Notes: generated by a model not told the origin, from the sequence alone. A DNA stretch of 64,000 nt from Porcincola sp945869225 (GCF_052118625.1 NZ_JBQKGW010000013.1:1-64000), one strand, 5' to 3'. Positions 51,206-60,369 are shown, counted from the stretch's first letter. Translations and numbers: made by a program.

Positions 51206-52132
51206 ATGAAGGGGAAGAGATGGACGCTGCTTGTTGCGGCATGCGCGGCGGGTACGGCACTTCTGGCATATCCGGCATCGGCAGTGGCGGTGAAGTGGGA
51301 AGATCTGACGAATGCGCAGCAGAAGGCGGCTTATCAGAGTCTTGAATCTGAGAATGAGAGTCTGCGCGCGCAGCTGAAGGAGCTGCAGGCGCAGACAGAT
51401 ACAGGAAGCGGCGCAGATAACGGCGGGACGCCAGCGGACGGCGGAACATCTGCCGGCAGCGCAGAAAGCGCACAGACGCAGCGAAAGGACACAGCCACAT
51501 TTCTGAAGGATATTGCGGCTTCATTTGAAAAGCGACAGGCGGAGGCCGGAACCTGCAGCGCAGATCAGATCGCTCAGATGTCCGCAGCAGATTTGTGGGC
51601 ATACCGCTTCAGGTGCGCGGAGGCGGAGCGGGATTTTTATGAGGCGTACAAGGGGGTACAGCTGGGGAGCCTGAATCTTCAGTATCTTTGCGACGAGTAT
51701 CGTGCGGGGCTTGGAAAGCAGTACAAGGCAGAGACAACCTGGAAAGATACGCAGGATGCGGACAAGACCAGTCAGCTGTATTCGGCAGGCTATTACAACC
51801 GCGCCTATGCGCTGGTGGAGCTTCACGACTACTACAGTCTGGAGCTGCCGGACGGCTACCAGGACCTGAAGGATGCCGTCGACAAGATGAATGCTGCCGC
51901 AGGCGCGGAGACAAAGAACGCTTCGGCAGACAGCACAACGGTGAAGAAGGTGCAGGAACTTCTGAATGCACTGGGATTCTTATGCGGGACACCGGATGGG
52001 ATCTGCGGACGTCAGACGGTAAGCTGCATCGAGCGGTTTCAGACCATGTACGGGTTTGAGCCGGCGGACGGTTTGATCGACGACGAGCTGCTGAGTCAGA
52101 TGCAGGAGATGCTGAACCGGCAGGGCGCGTGA
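51206..52132 (+). CDS. Secreted peptidoglycan-binding domain protein
   Basis: A 308-aa protein. Signal peptide ~1-27 (LLVAACAAGTALLAYPASAVA). A short coiled coil (AYQSLESENESLRAQLKELQ) precedes a Gly/Ser/Thr linker, a helical middle domain (~95-220), and a C-terminal PG_binding_1-like repeat (KKVQELLNALGFLCGTPDGI, RQTVSCIERFQTMYGFEPAD). It probably sits in the cell wall. moaA begins 7 nt after its stop, an unusual partner, perhaps only shared transcription. Confidence 0.8.
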   Translation: MKGKRWTLLVAACAAGTALLAYPASAVAVKWEDLTNAQQKAAYQSLESENESLRAQLKELQAQTDTGSGADNGGTPADGGTSAGSAESAQTQRKDTATFLKDIAASFEKRQAEAGTCSADQIAQMSAADLWAYRFRCAEAERDFYEAYKGVQLGSLNLQYLCDEYRAGLGKQYKAETTWKDTQDADKTSQLYSAGYYNRAYALVELHDYYSLELPDGYQDLKDAVDKMNAAAGAETKNASADSTTVKKVQELLNALGFLCGTPDGICGRQTVSCIERFQTMYGFEPADGLIDDELLSQMQEMLNRQGA

Positions 52133-52139
52133 GTGGGAT

Positions 52140-53273
52140 ATGAAAGACTGTTTCGGAAGAGAGATAGACTACCTGCGGATCTCGATTACAGATCGCTGCA
52201 ATCTGAGATGCAGGTACTGTATGCCGGACGGCATGTCCGGCAAGGTGTGTCATGAGGATGTCCTGCGGTACGAGGAGTTTCTCCGGATTGTGCGTGCGGC
52301 ATCGCGGCTGGGAATCCGGCATCTGAAGGTAACAGGCGGAGAACCGCTGGTGCGGCGGGGGTGTTCGGCGTTCATCGGCGCGCTGAAGGCGGTCGAGGGC
52401 ATCCAGACGGTGACGCTGACGACAAACGGGCTCCTTCTGAGAGAGAATCTGGATGCGCTTGTGCAGGCGGGCGTGGACGGGATCAACGTGAGTCTTGACA
52501 CGACAGATCCGCAGCAGTACCGGCTGATCACCGGGGACAGCGGGACAGGCGGCGTAGAGGAGGTTTCCGCGGCGGTCTTTGCGGCGGCGGAGCGGGGAAT
52601 CCGGGTCAAGGTGAATGCCGTGACGATGCCCGGGACAGATGTTCTCAGCCTGATCTCATATGCAAGGGAGCATCCGGTGGATGTGCGTTTTATAGAAATG
52701 ATGCCGATCGGGTACGGCCGCCTGTTTCCGGATTCGGATAACCGAAGGCTGCTGGCCCGGCTCGCAGAGGTGTTCCCGGATATGGAGCCTGAGAGTGAAG
52801 CCGCACTGGAGCTGCTTCTGGAAGCTGTGGGAAGGAAGAGGGCTTTTTCTTTTGCAGAGCGTCATTCTCAGGAAAGAATAACGAAGAAGCACGGGGAAGG
52901 ACCGGCAGTGTACTTCCGCATCCCGGGGTATCAGGGCAGCGTCGGCTTTATCAGCGCGGTGCACGGGAAGTTCTGTTCCTCCTGCAACCGGATCCGGCTG
53001 ACGTCGACCGGGTTTCTGAAAACCTGCCTCTGCTACGATCAGGGCGCAGACCTCCGGGCAGTGCTGAGGGAGATGACGCCGGACGGAGGACCCTCGCCCG
53101 AGGCAGACGGCCGCGGGCAGGCGGGACGGACCCTTGGCTGCGCGGAACCCGACAGGGATCTGCGGCTGGAGGAGGTCATGCGGGCAGCGATTCTGAACAA
53201 GCCGGCCGCCCACTGTTTTGAGACGCCTGACCAGATGACGGAGCATCATGAAATGAGCCAGATTGGAGGATAA
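52140..53273 (+). CDS. moaA: GTP 3',8-cyclase MoaA
   Basis: A 377-aa radical SAM enzyme, first step of molybdopterin synthesis. N-terminal cluster: DRCNLRCRYCMPDG (C-x3-C-x2-C, ~22-29), then KVTGGEPLVRRG. C-terminal second cluster: FCSSCNRIRLTSTGFLKTCL. C-terminal MoaA GG is absent: the end instead is a ~50-residue acidic Pro/Gly-rich extension. An insertion of ~35 residues sits around 215-250. The MOSC-MogA fusion gene follows 6 nt later. Confidence 0.94.
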   Translation: MKDCFGREIDYLRISITDRCNLRCRYCMPDGMSGKVCHEDVLRYEEFLRIVRAASRLGIRHLKVTGGEPLVRRGCSAFIGALKAVEGIQTVTLTTNGLLLRENLDALVQAGVDGINVSLDTTDPQQYRLITGDSGTGGVEEVSAAVFAAAERGIRVKVNAVTMPGTDVLSLISYAREHPVDVRFIEMMPIGYGRLFPDSDNRRLLARLAEVFPDMEPESEAALELLLEAVGRKRAFSFAERHSQERITKKHGEGPAVYFRIPGYQGSVGFISAVHGKFCSSCNRIRLTSTGFLKTCLCYDQGADLRAVLREMTPDGGPSPEADGRGQAGRTLGCAEPDRDLRLEEVMRAAILNKPAAHCFETPDQMTEHHEMSQIGG

Positions 53274-53279
53274 CCAGAC

Positions 53280-54332
53280 ATGGAGGGAACGGTAAAGGCG
53301 GTCTGCACCAGCAGCGTGAAGGGCGTCCGGAAGGAGCCGGTGAAGGAGGCACATCTGATTGAGGACTATGGCATCGAGAAGGATGCCCATGCCGGCAGAT
53401 GGCACAGGCAGGTCAGCCTGCTTTCCTGGGAAAAGGTTCAGGAGTTCAACAGGAGCGGAGCAGGCGTGAGCGACGGGGACTTCGGGGAGAACTTGCTTGT
53501 GTCCGGGATCAACTTCAGGAGTCTTCCAGTCGGGACGCGTTTCCTGATCTGTCCGGCTGAGAAGGCTGTCCATGCGGCAGCAGACAGCCTGACGGAGGAG
53601 TCTGTGCAGGAAGGCGGGAACGATTCGTCTGAAAAGGCTGTCCATGCGGACCGCATGGAAAACGGGGAAGCTTCCGGAACCGCTCTCCTCGAGCTGACAC
53701 AGATTGGAAAGGCCTGCCATCACTCCTGCGAGATCAGGAAGCGTGTCGGGGTCTGCATCATGCCGACAGACGGGGTGTTTGCAAAGGTTGTCCGGGGCGG
53801 AACGGTGAGGCCGGGAGACCGTGTCCGGGTCCTTCCGCCCGACCCGGACAGACCTTATACAGCGGCGGTGATCACGCTGAGCGATCGCGCCTCCTCCGGC
53901 GTCTACGAAGACAGAAGCGGCCCGAAGGCGGCTGAAGTACTGAAGGCAGCAGGCTATGATGTGGTCGAGACGATTCTGCTTCCGGATGACCAGAGCAGGC
54001 TTGAGCGGGAGCTCGAGCGGCTCGCCGACCAGAGGCAGGTCAGCCTGGTACTGACGACAGGGGGAACCGGGTTCTCGGAGCGGGACCGCACGCCGGAGGC
54101 AACGATGGCGGTTGCGGAGAGGAATGCGCCCGGGATCGCGGAAGCGATCCGGGTGAAGTCGCTGGCGGTGACCGACCATGCGATGCTGTCGAGAGGCGTA
54201 TCTGTCATCCGGAAGAAAACACTGATTGTCAACCTGCCGGGATCGGTCAAAGCGGTGCAGGAGAGCCTTGGATTTATCATGGGAGCACTGGATCACGGAC
54301 TGGGGATTCTGCGCGGGACTGCAGACAACTGA
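53280..54332 (+). CDS. MOSC domain-MogA/MoaB fusion protein
   Basis: A 350-aa fusion. Residues ~1-185 are a MOSC sulfur-carrier domain (SVKGVRKEPVKEAHLIEDYG, DAHAGRWHRQVSLLS, GDFGENLLVSGI, CEIRKRVGVCIMPTDGVF with the reactive Cys region). A ~45-residue insertion near 95-140 contains a duplicated EKAVHA unit. Residues ~198-350 are a MogA/MoaB molybdopterin adenylyltransferase (VITLSDRASSGVYEDRSGPK, LTTGGTGFSERDRTPEAT, VNLPGSVKAVQESL). The pairing links cofactor adenylation to molybdenum or sulfur delivery. The operon continues with a MoeA-like protein. Confidence 0.92.
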   Translation: MEGTVKAVCTSSVKGVRKEPVKEAHLIEDYGIEKDAHAGRWHRQVSLLSWEKVQEFNRSGAGVSDGDFGENLLVSGINFRSLPVGTRFLICPAEKAVHAAADSLTEESVQEGGNDSSEKAVHADRMENGEASGTALLELTQIGKACHHSCEIRKRVGVCIMPTDGVFAKVVRGGTVRPGDRVRVLPPDPDRPYTAAVITLSDRASSGVYEDRSGPKAAEVLKAAGYDVVETILLPDDQSRLERELERLADQRQVSLVLTTGGTGFSERDRTPEATMAVAERNAPGIAEAIRVKSLAVTDHAMLSRGVSVIRKKTLIVNLPGSVKAVQESLGFIMGALDHGLGILRGTADN

Positions 54333-54354
54333 GAAGAGAACAGGAGAGGATAAG

Positions 54355-55398
54355 ATGAAACTGATCAGGACAGTCGATGCGGAAGGAGCGGTACTGTGCC
54401 ACGATGTGACGCAGATCATTCCGGGAACATTCAAGGGACCTGCATTCCGCAAAGGGCATGTCATTACAAAGGAAGATATCCCGGTGCTTCTGAGCATCGG
54501 CAAGGAGAATCTCTATGTCTGGGAGAAGAAGGAAGGCATGCTTCATGAAGATGAGGCGGCTGCCGTCCTGCGTGATCTGGCGATCGGCGCCCACATGAGT
54601 GCAGGCGAGCCAAAGGAAGGGAAGATCGAGCTGACTGCCGACTGTGACGGCCTGTTCAAGGTTGACTCGGCGGCGCTGCGGCTGGTCAACCGGACACCCC
54701 AGATGATGATCGCGACGCGGCATGGAAACACGCCGGTTCGGAAGGGAGACAAGCTTGCCGGGACGAGGATTATTCCGCTCGTGATCGAGGAGCAGAAAAT
54801 GAACAGCCTGTCGGCCTCTGTCCGTGAGGCAACAGAAGGCAGGCCGATCCTGTCGCTTCATCCATTTGTCCATAAGAGGATCGGGATTGTGACAACGGGA
54901 TCTGAGGTTTACAAGGGGCGGATCAAGGATTCGTTCACGCCGATCCTCGAAAAGAAGCTTCAGGAGTACGACACAGAGGTGGTCGGATATGAGGTCACAG
55001 ATGACGACGACCGGATGACGACAGATGCCATCTGGAAGATGATCGGTCTCAGGGCGGACGTGGTACTCTGCACAGGCGGCATGAGCGTCGATCCGGATGA
55101 CCGGACCCCGCTCGCAATCCGGAATACAGGAGCGGAAATTGTAACGTATGGCGCACCGGTTCTGCCCGGTGCCATGTTCCTGCTGTCCTATCTGCAGACA
55201 GAAGGGGAAAGAACCGTGGCGGTCTGCGGGCTTCCGGGCTGCGTGATGTATGCAAAGCGTACCATCTTCGACCTGATGCTGCCGCGGATTCTCGCGGATG
55301 ACCGGATCACGGCGGACGAGATTGCCGCGCTCGGGGAGGGCGGACTCTGCCTGGGCTGCAGCACCTGTATCTGGCCAAACTGCGGCTTCGGTGTGTGA
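54355..55398 (+). CDS. MoeA-like molybdopterin-binding protein
   Basis: A 347-aa protein. Its C-terminal half has the molybdopterin-binding MoCF fold: IGIVTTGSEVYKGRIKDSFT, VLCTGGMSVDPDDRTPLAIR, 'ERTVAVCGLPGCVMYAKRTI'. The N-terminal half is shorter than classical MoeA and resembles the clostridial molybdopterin-binding group linked to molybdenum hydroxylases. It ends with a Cys-rich tail (GGLCLGCSTCIWPNCGFGV) that may bind metal. The start at 54355 has AGGAGAGG upstream. Confidence 0.85.
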   Translation: MKLIRTVDAEGAVLCHDVTQIIPGTFKGPAFRKGHVITKEDIPVLLSIGKENLYVWEKKEGMLHEDEAAAVLRDLAIGAHMSAGEPKEGKIELTADCDGLFKVDSAALRLVNRTPQMMIATRHGNTPVRKGDKLAGTRIIPLVIEEQKMNSLSASVREATEGRPILSLHPFVHKRIGIVTTGSEVYKGRIKDSFTPILEKKLQEYDTEVVGYEVTDDDDRMTTDAIWKMIGLRADVVLCTGGMSVDPDDRTPLAIRNTGAEIVTYGAPVLPGAMFLLSYLQTEGERTVAVCGLPGCVMYAKRTIFDLMLPRILADDRITADEIAALGEGGLCLGCSTCIWPNCGFGV

Positions 55399-55421
55399 AA
55401 GACAGGGAGGAGACGGAGAGC

Positions 55422-55955
55422 GTGCAGGAGGAAAACAGAAATACAGAGCCGGCGTTCACGCACTTTGATGCGCAGGGAAATGCCGTGATGGTGGATGTCT
55501 CAGGAAAGGATGTCACGCTCCGGGAGGCGACGGCGGAGGGTGTCATCCGGATGTCTCAGCAGTGCTTCGAGCTGGTCAGGAGCGGGAGCATGAAGAAGGG
55601 CGACGTGCTGGGTGTAGCGCGGATTGCGGGCATCATGGGTGCGAAGCGGACAGCAGAGCTGATTCCGCTCTGTCACATCCTGAACCTGACAAAGGCTTCG
55701 GTGGATTTTGAGCTGATGCCGGAAGCCCAGGGCACGCGTCCCGGCATCCGGGCACTCTGCACAGTCCGGTGCAGCGGGAAAACCGGTGTCGAGATGGAGG
55801 CGCTGACCGGCGTGAGCGTTGCACTGCTCACGATCTACGATATGTGCAAGGCGGTTGACCGCGGCATGGAAATGGAACAGATCCGACTTGTCAGAAAATC
55901 GGGCGGGAAATCCGGACTTTTCGAAAGAGTCCCTCATGTGATAGAATCTATATAA
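55422..55955 (+). CDS. moaC: Cyclic pyranopterin monophosphate synthase MoaC
   Basis: A ~177-aa protein acting with MoaA to make cPMP. Motifs: MVDVSGKDVTLREATAEG, KGDVLGVARIAGIMGAKRTA, LIPLCHILNLTKASVDFEL, and MEALTGVSVALLTIYDMCKAV. The GTG at 55422 with AGGGAGG 11 nt upstream is chosen. A GTG at 55395 overlapping the preceding stop would add 9 residues. It is the last gene of the operon; moaD, moaE and moeB are not in the window. Confidence 0.92.
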   Translation: MQEENRNTEPAFTHFDAQGNAVMVDVSGKDVTLREATAEGVIRMSQQCFELVRSGSMKKGDVLGVARIAGIMGAKRTAELIPLCHILNLTKASVDFELMPEAQGTRPGIRALCTVRCSGKTGVEMEALTGVSVALLTIYDMCKAVDRGMEMEQIRLVRKSGGKSGLFERVPHVIESI

Positions 55956-56022
55956 ATCGCACAGATATCAGCCACTATGTTCAGAATTCAGACATGACGG
56001 CCCGGAAATTTCCCGGAAGACA

Positions 56023-56070
56023 GGAAAGTGCCGCGATGCCGATCACGGCATCCGCGGCACTTTCTGTATG
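56023..56070 (+). terminator. Terminator-like hairpin after moaC
   Basis: An 18-bp interrupted stem: GAAAGTGCCGC (56024-56034) with GCGGCACTTTC, enclosing ATGCCG/CGGCAT. The T-tract is weak (TTTCTGTATGTTT). The gap 55956-56298 otherwise holds only an inverted repeat at 56128-56156. Confidence 0.7.
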
Positions 56071-56127
56071 TTTCAGTTGGAGGGAGTGCCGGCCGGAATT
56101 TCACCGACCGGCTGAAGTATGAAAAGT

Positions 56128-56156
56128 ATCAAATCAGGTGAAACACTTGATTTGAT
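56128..56156. repeat. Perfect 9-bp inverted repeat upstream of SPFH gene
   Basis: ATCAAATCA (56128-56136) and TGATTTGAT (56148-56156) separated by 11 nt. It may be an operator for the gene starting at 56302; no clear -35/-10 pair is visible beside it. Confidence 0.5.
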
Positions 56157-56301
56157 GGTTCACACTATAGCGGGTCTTTGTGAAAAGCATATGATGTATT
56201 TGTGAACAAAATGTGAACGCATGCACTACTTTCGTTTGCTTGTGCGATGAAAAACAGTGTGTTAATCGATAGACAGTACACAAATTGAAAGGAGATGCAT
56301 G

Positions 56302-57357
56302 ATGGATTCTACAGTTTTAATTGTGATTGGGGTCTTCCTTGCCGTCATTATCCTGATGCTGGTTTTCTCAAACATCCGGATCGTGCCGCAGGCAAGGGCA
56401 TTTGTCATTGAACGGCTGGGGGTCTACAAGACAACCTGGAATGCAGGTCTTCATCTCAAGGTTCCGTTCATCGAGCGTGTTGTCAAAAGCGTTTCTCTGA
56501 AGGAACAGGTGCTGGACTTTCCGCCTCAGCCCGTCATCACGAAGGACAATGTCACGATGCAGATCGATTCTGTCGTATTCTGCAAGGTCTTTGATCCGAA
56601 GTTGTTCTGCTACGGGGTGGAAAATCCGATGGCAGGACTCCAGAATCTCTCTGCGACGACCCTCCGGAGCATTATCGGTGACATGGAACTTGACGCGACG
56701 CTGACATCCCGGGAAATGATCAATGCCAAGATGCAGAAGGTGCTGGATGAGGCAACGGATGCCTGGGGCATCAAGGTGACCCGTGTCGAGATCAAGAACA
56801 TCCAGCCTCCGAAGGAGATCGAGGAGGTCATGACGAAGCAGATGCGCGCAGAGCGCGAACGCCGTCAGACCGTTCTGGAGGCGCAGGCGCACCAGGAGGC
56901 AGTCGTTTCCCGGGCGGAGGGTGACAAGCGGGCGAAGATCCTTGCCGCAGAAGCAGAGCGCGACGCGCAGATTTCGCTCGCGGAAGGCCGCGCAAGGTCG
57001 ATACAGCTGGTCTATCAGGCAGAGGCGGACGGCCTGGAAGCCCTCAAGAATGCGAATGTTTCCGAGACCGTCCTGAAGCTGAAGAGCATTGAGGCGCTGA
57101 AGAATGTTGCGGACGGTCGTGCGACCAAGATCTTCATGCCGTCTGATATCTCAAACCTCGTGTCTGCCCTCGGTGTTGCCGGTGAGGCGATCGGGATCGG
57201 GGATGCGACGAAGATTGACCACAGCGAAAAGCCCAGGCAGACTCCGAAGAAGGATCCGTGTCTGTCCTCCGAGACCAGCGTGGAAGGCGTGCGCGCGGCG
57301 GTCACAACCCAGAAGATCAGCGCTGACCTTGAGCATCAGAGCAGAAGCGAGTCCTGA
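56302..57357 (+). CDS. SPFH/band 7 domain membrane protein
   Basis: A 351-aa stomatin/QmcA-like protein. One N-terminal helix (VLIVIGVFLAVIILMLVFSN, ~5-24) is followed by the band-7 domain (VIERLGVYKTTWNAGLHLKV, IGDMELDATLTSREMINAKM, VTRVEIKNIQPPKEIEEVMT) and a coiled coil rich in Ala/Glu/Arg (~185-265). The last ~50 residues are a variable Lys/Ser tail. It forms membrane scaffolds; quality-control protease partners are typical but none is adjacent. AAGGAG lies 7 nt before 56302; ATG 56299 is equally possible. Confidence 0.92.
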   Translation: MDSTVLIVIGVFLAVIILMLVFSNIRIVPQARAFVIERLGVYKTTWNAGLHLKVPFIERVVKSVSLKEQVLDFPPQPVITKDNVTMQIDSVVFCKVFDPKLFCYGVENPMAGLQNLSATTLRSIIGDMELDATLTSREMINAKMQKVLDEATDAWGIKVTRVEIKNIQPPKEIEEVMTKQMRAERERRQTVLEAQAHQEAVVSRAEGDKRAKILAAEAERDAQISLAEGRARSIQLVYQAEADGLEALKNANVSETVLKLKSIEALKNVADGRATKIFMPSDISNLVSALGVAGEAIGIGDATKIDHSEKPRQTPKKDPCLSSETSVEGVRAAVTTQKISADLEHQSRSES

Positions 57358-57400
57358 GACGGCTGCCCGCTCTAACCGTGCAGGCCTGACTGTGTATGGA

Positions 57401-57428
57401 ACCCTCCCCTTGCGGGAGGGTTTTATTT
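57401..57428 (+). terminator. Rho-independent terminator
   Basis: Perfect 8-bp stem ACCCTCCC/GGGAGGGT with loop CTTGC, followed by TTTATTT. Confidence 0.88.
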
Positions 57429-57478
57429 GCGATAAGATGAAACGAATCGCAGACAGACGCAAAAGGGAGGTGCCTGAT

Positions 57479-58462
57479 ATGAATCTGAAAGGCAGAAATT
57501 TTCTGACACTGAAGGACTTTACGCCGGAGGAGATTCTTTGTTTCCTCGATCGCGCGGAGGAGCTGAAGCAGCAGAAGAAGGCGGGGATCGCTCATCAGAA
57601 TCACCCGGGAAAGAATATCGCGCTGATCTTTGAGAAGACCAGCACCAGAACCAGATGCTCCTTTGAGGTTGCGGCACACGACCTTGGCATGCATGTCACC
57701 TATCTGGATCCGACAGGTTCCCAGATCGGGAAGAAGGAATCCATCGCGGACACCGCGAGAGTCCTGGGGCGCATGTACGACGGAATTGAGTACAGGGGCT
57801 TTGGACAGAACATCGTGGAGGAGCTTGCGAAGGATGCCGGCGTCCCGGTCTGGAATGGCCTGACGAATGAATATCACCCGACTCAGATGCTGGCGGACAT
57901 GCTGACAATCCGCGAGCATTTCGGAAAACTGAAGGGACTGAAGCTGACGTACATGGGCGATGCCCGCTACAACATGGGCAACTCCCTGATGGTTGCGTGC
58001 AGTAAGCTGGGACTGGATTTCACGGCGTGCACAAGAAAGGAATACTTCCCGAACCCGCAGCTGGTCGAGGAGTGCCAGGCGTACGCAAAGGCAAGCGGGA
58101 GCACAATCACGCTGACGGAGGACGTCCGGGAAGGAACGAGCGGGGCGGATGTCATCTACACCGATGTATGGGTCTCCATGGGCGAGCCGGACAGCGTCTG
58201 GGAGGAGAGAATCAACGCCCTTCTTCCGTACCAGGTGAACGCGAAGGCCATGGCGAATGCAAAGCCGGAGGCCGTCTTCATGCACTGCCTGCCGGCATTC
58301 CACGATCTGAACACTGGGATCGGGAGGCAGATCCACGACAAGTTCGGACTCGATGCAATGGAGGTCACAGACGAGGTCTTTGAGTCGAAGCAGTCGGTCG
58401 TGTTCGACGAGGCCGAGAACCGGATGCACACCATCAAGGCTGTGATGGATCTGACGCTGTAA
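57479..58462 (+). CDS. argF: Ornithine carbamoyltransferase
   Basis: A 327-aa enzyme: ornithine + carbamoyl phosphate to citrulline. Carbamoyl-phosphate loop FEKTSTRTRCSFEVAAHDLG, ornithine motif YMGDARYNMGNSLMVACSKL with the SMG loop 'VSMGEPDS', and active-site HCLPAFHD are all present. GGGAGG lies ~8 nt before the ATG at 57479. No other arginine gene is adjacent, so biosynthetic (argF) versus catabolic (arcB) use cannot be decided from context. Confidence 0.95.
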   Translation: MNLKGRNFLTLKDFTPEEILCFLDRAEELKQQKKAGIAHQNHPGKNIALIFEKTSTRTRCSFEVAAHDLGMHVTYLDPTGSQIGKKESIADTARVLGRMYDGIEYRGFGQNIVEELAKDAGVPVWNGLTNEYHPTQMLADMLTIREHFGKLKGLKLTYMGDARYNMGNSLMVACSKLGLDFTACTRKEYFPNPQLVEECQAYAKASGSTITLTEDVREGTSGADVIYTDVWVSMGEPDSVWEERINALLPYQVNAKAMANAKPEAVFMHCLPAFHDLNTGIGRQIHDKFGLDAMEVTDEVFESKQSVVFDEAENRMHTIKAVMDLTL

Positions 58463-58501
58463 GCCGGCAGACAAGAGCGAAAACGGCTTCGGGGGCATGC
58501 G

Positions 58502-58861
58502 GTGCAGGGACAGCCGCCAGTGGAAGATCCGGATGGAGATGCTGGAGATGTTCAGGAAGGACAGGGCAAGGGAATGCAGGAAGACGAGGAGAAACTCAGG
58601 GAAGGACAGCTGAAATACCGGCGGGCCGCAGAGCAGGCCACACTTTTCCTGGCGCTTTTCATCCTGGCACTCGGCATCATGTTCCTGACAAGAGACCGGG
58701 AAGAGCTGCTGAAGGAGGAGATCGTGACATTCCTTGGCATTGTTCTGAATGTCAGCCTGGCCGTGGAGTTCAGCCTACGGGAAAAGTGGACATTCGCGGT
58801 ATTCGCGATGCTGGTCGCGGTGGCAGCAGGGCTTGTACTCGGAACGCAGCTGTTTGCCTGA
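58502..58861 (+). CDS. Small membrane protein of unknown function
   Basis: A ~119-aa protein. The first ~35 residues are acidic/Gln-Gly-rich. Three hydrophobic segments follow at ~46-64, 72-90 and 95-117. A GTG start at 58502 has GGGGG nearby; ATG 58574 would give 95 residues and keep all helices. It may be a 3-helix protein of the DUF4870-like size class, but no family was recognised. Confidence 0.6.
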   Translation: MQGQPPVEDPDGDAGDVQEGQGKGMQEDEEKLREGQLKYRRAAEQATLFLALFILALGIMFLTRDREELLKEEIVTFLGIVLNVSLAVEFSLREKWTFAVFAMLVAVAAGLVLGTQLFA

Positions 58862-58961
58862 GAGCCGGGGGCCTGGTTTTTGAAAGCGGCTGCCTGCTTT
58901 CTGGCACAGATCTGTCTGAATGAAGGCAGAGAGATTTTGGTTGAAGGGGGAGCGCAGGCTC

Positions 58962-59945
58962 ATGAAGGAAAAGGTGCTCCGGGCGCTGAGAGATGAGGAT
59001 GCCTATGTATCCGGTCAGGCGCTCTGTGAAAAACTTGGAGTTTCCAGGACAGCGGTCTGGAAAGCGATCCAGTCTCTTCGGGAGGATGGATATGTCATAG
59101 AAGCGGTTCCAAACAAGGGGTACCGCATAACAGGCTGCCCGGATACGATCGCGGCGGAGGAGATTGCTTCCAGACTTCAGTCGAAATGGATGGGAAAGAA
59201 GCTTTATTACTTTTCTACGATTGATTCCACCAACCAGTATGCGAAGAAGCTCGGGGAAGAGCAGGCTCCGGACGGGACGATTGTAATCGCGGATGAGCAG
59301 ACCGCCGGGAAGGGAAGGAGCGGACGTCACTGGGTGACGCCGCCGAAAAGCGCGATTGCATTCACCATCCTGGTGCGGCCGAAGCTTCCGCCATCCCGCA
59401 TTTCCATGGTGACGCTTGTCAAGGGACTGGCGGTCTGCAATGCCATCCGGCAGCTCTACAGCCTTCCGGCAGGAATCAAGTGGCCGAACGATGTCGTGAT
59501 CCATGGAAGGAAGATCTGCGGCATTCTCACAGAGATGAGCGCGGAGATGGACGGCGTCCACTATGTCGTCATCGGAACCGGCATCAATGCGAATCTGACT
59601 TCATTTCCGGAGGAGATCAGGGATATCGCGACCTCACTGGAGATTGAGCTGGGGCATCCGGTCGACCGCGCACAGGTGCTGTGCAGGGTCATCGAGCTGT
59701 TCGAGCAGTACTACGAGCTGTTCGAGAAGCGGGGCGATCTGACCGACCTTCAGGAGATGTACAACAAGGAGCTGCTGAATCTGAACCAGAAGGTCCGTGT
59801 GCTGGATCCGAAGGGCGCCTATACCGGGACTGCGCTTGGGATTGACCCGGAGGGCGAGCTTCTTGTGAAACGGGATGACGACGGGCAGACGGTGAAGGTC
59901 TGGTCAGGCGAGGTGTCCGTGCGGGGCATTTACGGATACGTATAA
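58962..59945 (+). CDS. birA: Bifunctional biotin ligase/biotin operon repressor
   Basis: A 327-aa protein. N-terminal winged HTH (ALRDEDAYVSGQALCEKLGV, SRTAVWKAIQSLREDGY, ~1-60) is followed by the biotin-protein ligase domain: FSTIDSTNQYAKKLGEE, ADEQTAGKGRSGRHWVTP with the GRxGR biotin/AMP loop, 'KWPNDVVIHGRKICGIL', and 'GTGINANL'. A C-terminal SH3-like domain ends it. The HTH shows it can also repress biotin genes. GAAGGGGG lies upstream of the ATG at 58962. Confidence 0.94.
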   Translation: MKEKVLRALRDEDAYVSGQALCEKLGVSRTAVWKAIQSLREDGYVIEAVPNKGYRITGCPDTIAAEEIASRLQSKWMGKKLYYFSTIDSTNQYAKKLGEEQAPDGTIVIADEQTAGKGRSGRHWVTPPKSAIAFTILVRPKLPPSRISMVTLVKGLAVCNAIRQLYSLPAGIKWPNDVVIHGRKICGILTEMSAEMDGVHYVVIGTGINANLTSFPEEIRDIATSLEIELGHPVDRAQVLCRVIELFEQYYELFEKRGDLTDLQEMYNKELLNLNQKVRVLDPKGAYTGTALGIDPEGELLVKRDDDGQTVKVWSGEVSVRGIYGYV

Positions 59946-59964
59946 GGAAATATAAGGAAACAGA

Positions 59965-60369
59965 ATGGCAGAGAATCAGAAGGAAACAAAGGAAGCGGTT
60001 CAGTCCGGGCAGAGTGCCGGAGCAGGGACCGTTGTCCTGTGCGCAGCCAGCGCGTATGAAAAGAAATATTTCTTCAACAAGTCGTTTGAAGGCATTCCGA
60101 AGGATATCCAGGACCAGCTTCATATCATCTGTGTGCTGTTCACGGAGGATATCGGGGGCATCATCCTGTTCGAGTTCGACAAGGATGGGAAACTGAGCAT
60201 CCGCACGGAGGCGAAGGCGTCCGATTACAACTACGATGAGATCGGCGCCGCTCTGGAGATCAAGGAGATCCAGAAACAGCGCCGTGACATGATGAACGGG
60301 CTGGAGCTCTACTATAAGGCAGTCGTCCTGCATCAGCCGCTTGACCTGGAGGCATGGCAGCTGGAATGA
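59965..60369 (+). CDS. Conserved uncharacterised protein, birA-dus operon
   Basis: A 134-aa soluble protein with a low-complexity N-terminus (MAENQKETKEAVQSGQSAG) and a core 'VVLCAASAYEKKYFFNKSFE', GIPKDIQDQLHIICVLFTED and 'IRTEAKASDYNYDEIGAALE'. It resembles a Lachnospiraceae-restricted conserved family (possibly DUF6145); function is unknown. The dus start overlaps its stop by 4 nt. Confidence 0.75.
   Translation: MAENQKETKEAVQSGQSAGAGTVVLCAASAYEKKYFFNKSFEGIPKDIQDQLHIICVLFTEDIGGIILFEFDKDGKLSIRTEAKASDYNYDEIGAALEIKEIQKQRRDMMNGLELYYKAVVLHQPLDLEAWQLE

Noticed and set aside
52656..54503. 615-codon open frame on the minus strand
   Set aside because: It is antisense to moaA, the MOSC-MogA fusion and the MoeA-like gene, all with clear motifs. 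It arises from GC-rich codon bias and has no family pattern or RBS.
57317..58498. 393-codon minus-strand open frame
   Set aside because: Antisense to ornithine carbamoyltransferase, which is certain from its STRTR and HCLP motifs.
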